Source: Xenopus tropicalis (Eukaryota > Chordata > Amphibia > Anura > Pipidae). Taken from it: a stretch of 64,000 nt of DNA. Both the position numbers and the translations under genes were made by a program. Shown here piece after piece: positions 57,944-64,000 of the stretch. The DNA is taken from the NCBI RefSeq assembly GCF_000004195.4, contig NC_030679.2, positions 33,593,712-33,657,711 of the forward strand. The letters run 5' to 3'. A model generated the notes under the pieces. It was not told the origin of the DNA, did not search any database, and saw only the letters and a program-made list of their open reading frames with translations. How positions within the stretch are numbered: the stretch's first letter is position 1; every line of letters begins with the position of its first letter.

Positions 57944-59211
57944 CAAGGGGATGGAAGATCTAAACTATAAGGTTAGCCTGTCAAGGTTGGGGTTGTTTTC
58001 TCTAGAAAAATGTAGCTTGCAAGGGGACATGATTACTCTGTACAAGTTCATTAGAGGGGATTATAGGCAAACAGGGTGTGATCTTTTTTTTCCCATAAAA
58101 ATGATCAGCGCACCAGAGGCCCCCCCCCTACAGATTAGAGGAGCAGAACTTTAATTTGAAGCAGTGTAGGTGGTTTTTTCACACTGGGGGCAGTGAGGTT
58201 GGGGAATGCCCTTCCTAGTGATTTTGTGATTGCAGATTCTGTTAATGCCTATAAGAGGGGCTTAGATGAGTTCTTGAACAAGCATTGCATCCAAGGCTAG
58301 GATAGGTCAGTATGGGTCTGTATGTGAGTGGATAGGTCAGTATGGGTCTGTATGTGAGTGGATAGATAGGTCAGTATGGGTCTGTATGTGAGTGGATAGA
58401 TAGGTCAGTATGGGTCTGTATGTGAGTGTATAGATAGGTCAGTATGGGTCTGTATGTGAGTGGATAGGTCAGTATGGGTCTGTATGTGAGTGGATAGATA
58501 GGTCAGTATGGGTCTGTATGTGAGTGGATAGGTCAGTATGGGTCTGTATGTGAGTGGATAGGTCAGTATGGGTCTGTATGTGAGTGGATAGATAGGTCAG
58601 TATGGGTCTGTATGTGAGTGTATAGATAGGTCAGTATGGGTCTGTATGTGAGTGTATAGATAGGTCAGTATGGGTCTGTATGTGAGTGTATAGATAGGTC
58701 AGTATGGGTCTGTATGTGAGTGGATAGATAGGTCAGTATGGGTCTGTATGTGAGTGGATAGATAGGTCAGTATGGGTCTGTATGTGAGTGGATAGATAGG
58801 TCAGTATGGGTCTGTATGTGAGTGGATAGATAGGTCAGTATGGGTCTGTATGTGAGTGTATAGATAGGTCAGTATAGGTCTGTATGTGAGTGTATAGATA
58901 GGTCAGTATGGGTCTGTATGTGAGTGGATAGATAGGTCAGTATGGGTCTGTATGTGAGTGGATAGATAGGTCAGTATGGGTCTGTATGTGAGTGGATAGA
59001 TAGGTCAGTATGGGTCTGTATGTGAGTGTATAGATAGGTCAGTATGGGTCTGTATGTGAGTGGATAGATAGGTCAGTATGGGTCTGGATGTGAGTGTTTA
59101 GATAGGTCAGTATAGGTTTGTGTGTGCTGGGTTTACTTGGAAGGGTTAAACTGATGGACTTCATAGACTTGATGGTCTTTTTCAACCCTATGTAACTATG
59201 TAACTAACTAT
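57944..59211 (+). mobile_element. CR1 retroposon, 3' end with expanded repeat
   Basis: Starts inside the RT C-terminal region (translation MEDLNYKVSLSRLGLFSLEK, then DMITLYKFIRGDY, then frameshifts). It passes through the 34-bp array and ends in the GGGTTTACTTGG... CAACCCTATGTAACTATGTA tail. Confidence 0.85.
58295..59105 (+). repeat. 34-bp minisatellite, about two dozen copies
   Basis: Unit TAGATAGGTCAGTATGGGTC + TGTATGTGAGTGGA (34 bases), with a 30-base form lacking one GATA and G/T variation in GTGGATA / GTGTATA. The unit derives from the CR1 3' region itself: ATAGGTCAGTATAGGTTTGT occurs once at the right edge of the array. Confidence 0.95.
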
Positions 59212-60183
59212 GTAATCTGTTGGCAGCAAAATGCCAAAATGACTTTCCTTCTCCTTTAAATGTAATGAACTAGAATTGCAAATACAACTTAAACTTGTTA
59301 TTTTGGCTGTTCTCTGTGACCTCAAGTTATCAGCTGGCAGAGAAGACTGACAGATCAGAAGGCCCATCACTTCCTCCTGCAGAGCCCTCAGTTACCCAGC
59401 ATAAAGGAGACCTTCCAAACCAACAGGCAATCATTTCATTTCCAACAGGAGGGTAGCAAGGTTTTTTCCTATGTGTTTTCCTGTCCACAGAATTATACCA
59501 CTCGCTTGGAGTGATGTTATTAGGAAAAACACGGATTCTTTATGGCTTTTCACATTCTGACAACTTTACTAATTTATTTAATGACCTACACTGTATAAAT
59601 CCATTTTACACGACCTTAAAGTAATAAACAGCTGAAGGTAATTTGACTGTAAAGAAACCTGAAACCTAAGGCAATTACCGGTAAATAGAAAAAATATCAT
59701 CTATTTGCTGTTAATGACACTATTTCACATGTATACATTTATCGCTCAGCAGGTTTGGCACGGTCATATTACAAAGGTTCTTCTTTGTATCTTCTTTGGA
59801 AGCTTATATACATAATTCTTTCATGTATATATTTGCCACCAGCTTGATTTTTTTGTTATTTTCGCCATCTTGTAATATGATATTCTAATATTTTTTTCCA
59901 CACTACATTGTTTATTTCATGCTGCTTTCAGTACTTTTTACTGCTTGCATAGCCATACTTTCCCCTATACTCCTTTTCCCCTTTTCCCCTGACCCCCCCT
60001 CCATTCACACCTTCTCTTTTTATTCCTTTCCACTCCCTTTTTTCTTTCCTTTGCTTTTTATCTCTGACCCCAGGCTGGTGTCTAAACTACTTCTCTCAAC
60101 CCTGTTCAGGTTATTATGACTCAAACCTTTTGTTGCAGCACTTTAAATGGGTGCTATAACTTTATATCGATTCACTCCATATA

Positions 60184-60575
60184 TTGTGCCAGGGGTGTTT
60201 ATTTTAAATATAATTTACTTTCCCTACATACTGTGCCAGGGTGTTTAGCCTGCCTGGGCCAAGGGTGTTACAAATATAATTTACTTCCCCTACATACTGT
60301 GCCAGGGTGTTTAGCCTGCCTGGGCCAGGGGTGTTTCGAATATAATTTTCTTTCCCTACATACTGTGCCAGGGTGTTTGGCCTGCCTGGGCCAGGGGTGT
60401 TTCAAATGTAAGTTTCTTTCCCTACATACTGTGCCGGGGCTTCCTAACCCTGTCTGGGCCAGGGATGATATTACCTTTAGTACTTATACAGACCATCATG
60501 ATGTGATATTCTTACTATATTTCTTATACTCCATATGGTGTACCGGGGCTTTCTCAGCCCATTTGTGCCAGGAGT
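60184..60575 (+). repeat. 66-bp tandem repeat, about five copies
   Basis: Unit TGTGCCAGGGTGTTTAGCCT + GCCTGGGCCAGGGGTGTTTC + AAATATAATTTACTTTCCCT + ACATAC. Because 66 is a multiple of three, one frame stays open (60116-60577) and reads as 22-residue repeats. No start context, homology or splice logic supports a gene. Confidence 0.88.
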
Positions 60576-61939
60576 AATATTGCAAGACCTCTTATAATGG
60601 GGCACTACAATTTCTGCAGAAAGTAACAAATTAGCCTGTGCCATTTTTCTGCGACCGACCAATATACTTAGACTCAGAAGGTGCATAGTCTTCTGTAACC
60701 CATATGTTGGCTGAGCTGATAATCATACATAATCAAAAATGATTTTTTAGTATGGTGAAACCCCAGGCCCCAAGCATTCCAGATACTAGACCCTATACCT
60801 ACATATTTATCATTATCACATGTTTATAAAGCACCAACAACAGTAAATATTTATCCAGAGAAAGCCTTTCCATATTTCCTTCTGCAGTACAGAGGCTTTA
60901 CGAACTGTTACCACGCTCTGTAGGAACCTTGTGCACATAAGAAATAAACAGCATTGTTTGCATCAGGTCATGATGCCCTGGTACTGAAAAAGAAGCAATA
61001 ATTAGAGCCCTTACACTAAATCCCTTGCTTATTTCATAATTCTTCAACTGCACATTTGTCACAAACCCTTCATGAATGCAATTACAGAACAGAAGCAATG
61101 CCACAAAAGGTAAGCAATAGAACACATGAGAAGCAATGAAAGACAATGCATATCTAATGTGTAGCTCCATCAGAGTTAAGATATAAAATGCCCAGTTCTG
61201 TCAGGGACATTTATTGTCGTGTAAGCGATAACAAACGCCTGGCACGAAGCAGAAAGAGGATAAATTGAGTTGAAATGGATTTCAAAATGCATGGATAATT
61301 GCAGAAGGGACATAACCTTAATTAATTCACATAACATTGTGTAATCAGTGTTATGCAACAAATGCTGATGTCAGAATTCATCATCAACAAACACAGCTCA
61401 ATCGCGACTCAAAGCACATACAATTCCCTTCTTGCGGTTGCCGTTATTTACAGGCAATGAATAGAAAGGCAGAGCAAGTAGCTGATATAAATCTATTATG
61501 CAGGCATTTTATACTTCAGCTATATTGCAGTTTTCTTCCTTAAAAAGGGCTGTCTTGTATACAAGTCAAATGTATCAAATATATCAACTTCCTTTTGTAG
61601 TGTGTATTGTATTACTAAAGGTAAATCCCTGTGCTCAACAAATAACTCTGACACATAAAAATGGCATGGAAATTGTTCCACCCTTAAAAGCTTACTCATT
61701 TGGGCCTATTTACAAAAGTTGGGCATCCATGGGACACTCATCTCTGCTTACTCCACCCCGCCAGACAGAGTTGGCAGCTTATTGTCCCATGCAGGGGGCC
61801 CTCTGGTGGTCCTGGAAAATCAGTCTCCTTCCAAAAATGTTTCTATTATTTCCTCTATGTAATAGCAAAACAGTAGGAACTATTTATAACAGTAATTGCC
61901 GTTGTGGTCCTATAAATGTCTCTACTGCCCATGAAACCC

Positions 61940-62090
61940 CATTCAATAAAGGTTCTTGCATCAAAATGCACTTCTTGCACTTCCATATAGTAGGGCCAAG
62001 AGCTACCGCCACCTCATAAGCAGGTAATAGACTCCAAGGTTCCCTCTCGCACCCTGCGTCAATAGGTGCAACTGCATCAGGTACAACAAA
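61940..62090. repeat. Dispersed repeat fragment
   Basis: ATCAAAATGCACTTCTTGCA and GCGTCAATAGGTGCAACTGC resemble 8836-8905 and 39640-39750. Family unknown. Confidence 0.4.
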
Positions 62091-62329
62091 CACAATGATG
62101 CTTGTATTCTGGGAATAATGCTGCATTGTGGGAAAAAACTTGGCGAACGTGCTTGAAACCCAGACCTGTCAACCCCCCCCCCTATTTTTCCAATTTCCAG
62201 CCCCCTCCCCTGGTCTCCCATTACTCTTCCTTTTTTTCTCCTGTTTCCTATCTTTCCCCCCCGATTTTCCAGCTGCCCTGCAAAAAAAATCTTCTGCATG
62301 CACAGAAGTAAAATGTGCAATGGGGTACG

Positions 62330-62425
62330 GCCACAAAATTCCAAAACCTGGAAGTTACATCACCGGATGTGATGTCACCGCACATGTGCTTAGGAGAATT
62401 TTCTGGGTTTTGGAATTTTGCGGCT
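62330..62425. repeat. Inverted repeat (CAAAATTCCAAAAC)
   Basis: CACAAAATTCCAAAACCTGG mirrors GGGTTTTGGAATTTTGCGG around a 65-base centre with CACCGGATGTGATGTCACCG. Confidence 0.6.
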
Positions 62426-63098
62426 TTGCGAGACCCCCAAATAGTAAGCTTCCAAAGTTGGCAGCTCTGGAAATTACACTTATCTCACTGCCTCTGCGAA
62501 TGTAAATGAGCCCTTTTTACCCTAGTTTTACCACCATATTGTCTTTTCTACTAATGTTTTGAGCTAAATATCTGTGTATACTCCATGTAGTATTTATAAA
62601 TTCCAATTTCAAAATAAATCGGAAAAGAACCTGACCAAAACAGAAGAGTATTTAGAAGTAGGTATAAATGTGAATATCTGTCTGTGTCTGTCTACACACA
62701 CAAATGCACAGGCATACACACAGACTGCAGATTCAGATTTAGCCAATATTATATATTAGGATGATAATATCCCAATCTCTGCATAGAGACGGTTGGCATA
62801 TCCAGGCAGGCTGAATCAATTATTTATAGATGACTGTTTGAACTGACAGTGTTGGCTGACACCACTGAGAGGTTCAAAGAGAATTTACTTAGCACTTATA
62901 AAGGCCATGAAATTCACTGATCTGTAGAGCAGCTCATATCCGTGAAAAGAATAAAACAAATATTCTTAAAAGCACATATTTCTAAATATATATAATTTTT
63001 TCTGCATATGTAGCTGACATCTTATATAAGAAATATTACTTTTTCAAATGTTTTTAAATTTTTTTTTTTAGGATTTCATTTTTTTAGGATGAAAATAG

Positions 63099-63329
63099 TA
63101 GTGATGTGCGGGCAATAACACCCTGCGATACCTGTGGGCCCCGTGGGTTAACCCACATGTCAGGTGGGTTCGGCCCGACCTCAGCATATCACTTGCAGGT
63201 CGCAGGAACTTTTTTCCAAGACCCAGAATTGGCAGAGGGACAAGGTAGGAGAACAAAAGAAAATGGTGCCAGGCTTGGCCATTTTTTGAAGATGAGGAGA
63301 GCCAGCCCAGGGTAACAGGCACATCACTA
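63099..63329. mobile_element. hAT-like element (TAGTGATGTGC ends)
   Basis: TAGTGATGTGCGGGC at the left and GCACATCACTA at the right. The flanking duplication is not convincing (GAAAATAG / AAATTACT). CG-rich interior with GGGCCCCGTGGGTTAACCC. Confidence 0.65.
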
Positions 63330-64000
63330 AAATTACTGGGGTGTGTCTAACAAGTTTTCACGCTTAGTGATTTACCTTTCCTTTTTCTTTAAAGGAGAAG
63401 AGGTAATTTCACCAGGTTCAAAACAGAGGACGCAGTGTTAAGACAGCCATTAAAGGAGAAGTTTGAAACCACTGGGGGTGCCGAACTTTTGGCCAAGTCT
63501 TTGCGGTGGTGCTTGCTGAGAAGAAGACCAGGCCAAGGCAATAGGGATGGGGTTCCTGCGTTTTCTACTACTCAGTGCTCTGTATGTATCTGTGTCTATT
63601 CTTTACACTAGGAAAGTGCTTGTATCACAGGCAGTCCCGGTAGTGTAAATAACACGGCTGAGGTTAATTGGCTTGCAGGAATGTAGCAGGTTGCTCTGGT
63701 ATCTTGGATACAACTGGGCGAAAATGTAAACAAGTGAATTATTAAGCTACATTCTTGGAATTTCTCCTTGCCCCAAGAGAAGAGAAAACTGCAGATGACT
63801 CAAAGGCTAATTCTGATAAGACACACATATCAGCTCTATCTTGATTAATTACCAAAACTACATGTATTTGTGACTTGCATTACTGTAAACACATGAAAGG
63901 AACACAAGAAATCCGCCATGACAGTTAAAGGTGTGGTTCATTTCGAAAAGCAGAAACAAAAGGTCCCTTTGCACTCACCTATTATCAATATATATATATA

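Larger units (their letters stand above)
57518..59259. mobile_element. T2-type MITE interrupted by CR1 and its minisatellite
   Basis: TTAAAGGAGAAGGAAAGG at 57518 and GACTTTCCTTCTCCTTTAA at 59259. MITE sequence stops at GCACTAATGTG (near 57943) and resumes at TAATCTGTTGGCAG (59212). The copy at 16124 reads continuously across this point. Confidence 0.88.
54035..64000 (-). other. wwc1: WWC1 intron 1, incomplete
   Basis: From the exon 2 acceptor to the window edge. No sequence encoding WW domain 1 (expected GWEEARD and WIDPRDR) or a CpG-rich 5' exon is visible. Apart from the repeats listed, the stretches 54300-55260, 56290-57510, 59260-60115, 60600-61930 and 62480-63090 are AT-rich with nothing recognised. 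Confidence 0.8.

Noticed and set aside
58295..59105. Regular 30-34 bp repeats resembling a CRISPR array
   Set aside because: The repeats are contiguous with no spacers, the genome is vertebrate, and the unit derives from a CR1 3' end.
61498..62019. 173-codon plus-strand ORF
   Set aside because: Spans unrelated sequence and a dispersed repeat fragment; no conserved motif.
54035..64000. Search for WWC1 exon 1 (WW domain 1)
   Set aside because: No GWEEARD or WIDPRDR coding sequence and no CpG island; GC-rich spots at 55282 and 63099 are hAT-like elements.

Overview
This is vertebrate nuclear DNA, almost certainly from a Xenopus-type frog. The evidence is an intron-rich gene whose translation closely follows vertebrate WWC1/KIBRA, together with the repeats: many TTAAAGG-ended T2-type MITEs, TACAGGTATGGGA-ended palindromic MITEs, 3' ends of CR1 retroposons ending in ATGTAACT repeats, hAT-like elements with 8-bp target duplications, and long AT microsatellites. 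Which Xenopus species cannot be told from the sequence.

The window holds one protein-coding gene, WWC1 (KIBRA), on the minus strand. I placed 22 consecutive coding exons (numbered 2 to 23 on the human pattern) between 54034 and the stop codon at 9718. Every junction has a GT donor and an AG acceptor, and the codon phases join without a break. The 3202 coding bases are one base completing a split codon plus exactly 1067 codons including the stop. With an exon 1 of human length (40 codons) the protein would be about 1106 residues, against 1113 in human. Exon 1, which carries WW domain 1, and the promoter lie to the right of the window, because intron 1 runs off the end at 64000.

Layout: 1-9350 is the 3' flank and is mostly repeats. 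9361-9717 is the 3' UTR, with a poly(A) signal. 9718-54034 is the gene body. 54035-64000 is part of intron 1. Introns and flank are dense with transposable elements. Two cases show CR1 inserted inside a MITE. In one of them the CR1 3' end has expanded into a 34-bp minisatellite of about two dozen copies. Several long inverted repeats stand out: a 363-bp palindrome at 11529, a perfect 63-bp-arm hairpin at 5115, and a forward/inverse/forward AT-linked structure at 18390-19580. One MITE ends only nine bases from the splice acceptor of exon 9, so it must supply most of that 3' splice region.

I found no complete second gene, tRNA, rRNA or known small RNA. The most unusual material is a recurring hairpin motif (TTGATAAAGG... 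CCGAAACG) in the AT-linked elements at 4.5-5.3 kb and 18.4-19.3 kb. It resembles a hammerhead ribozyme of Penelope-like retroelements but departs from the catalytic consensus.
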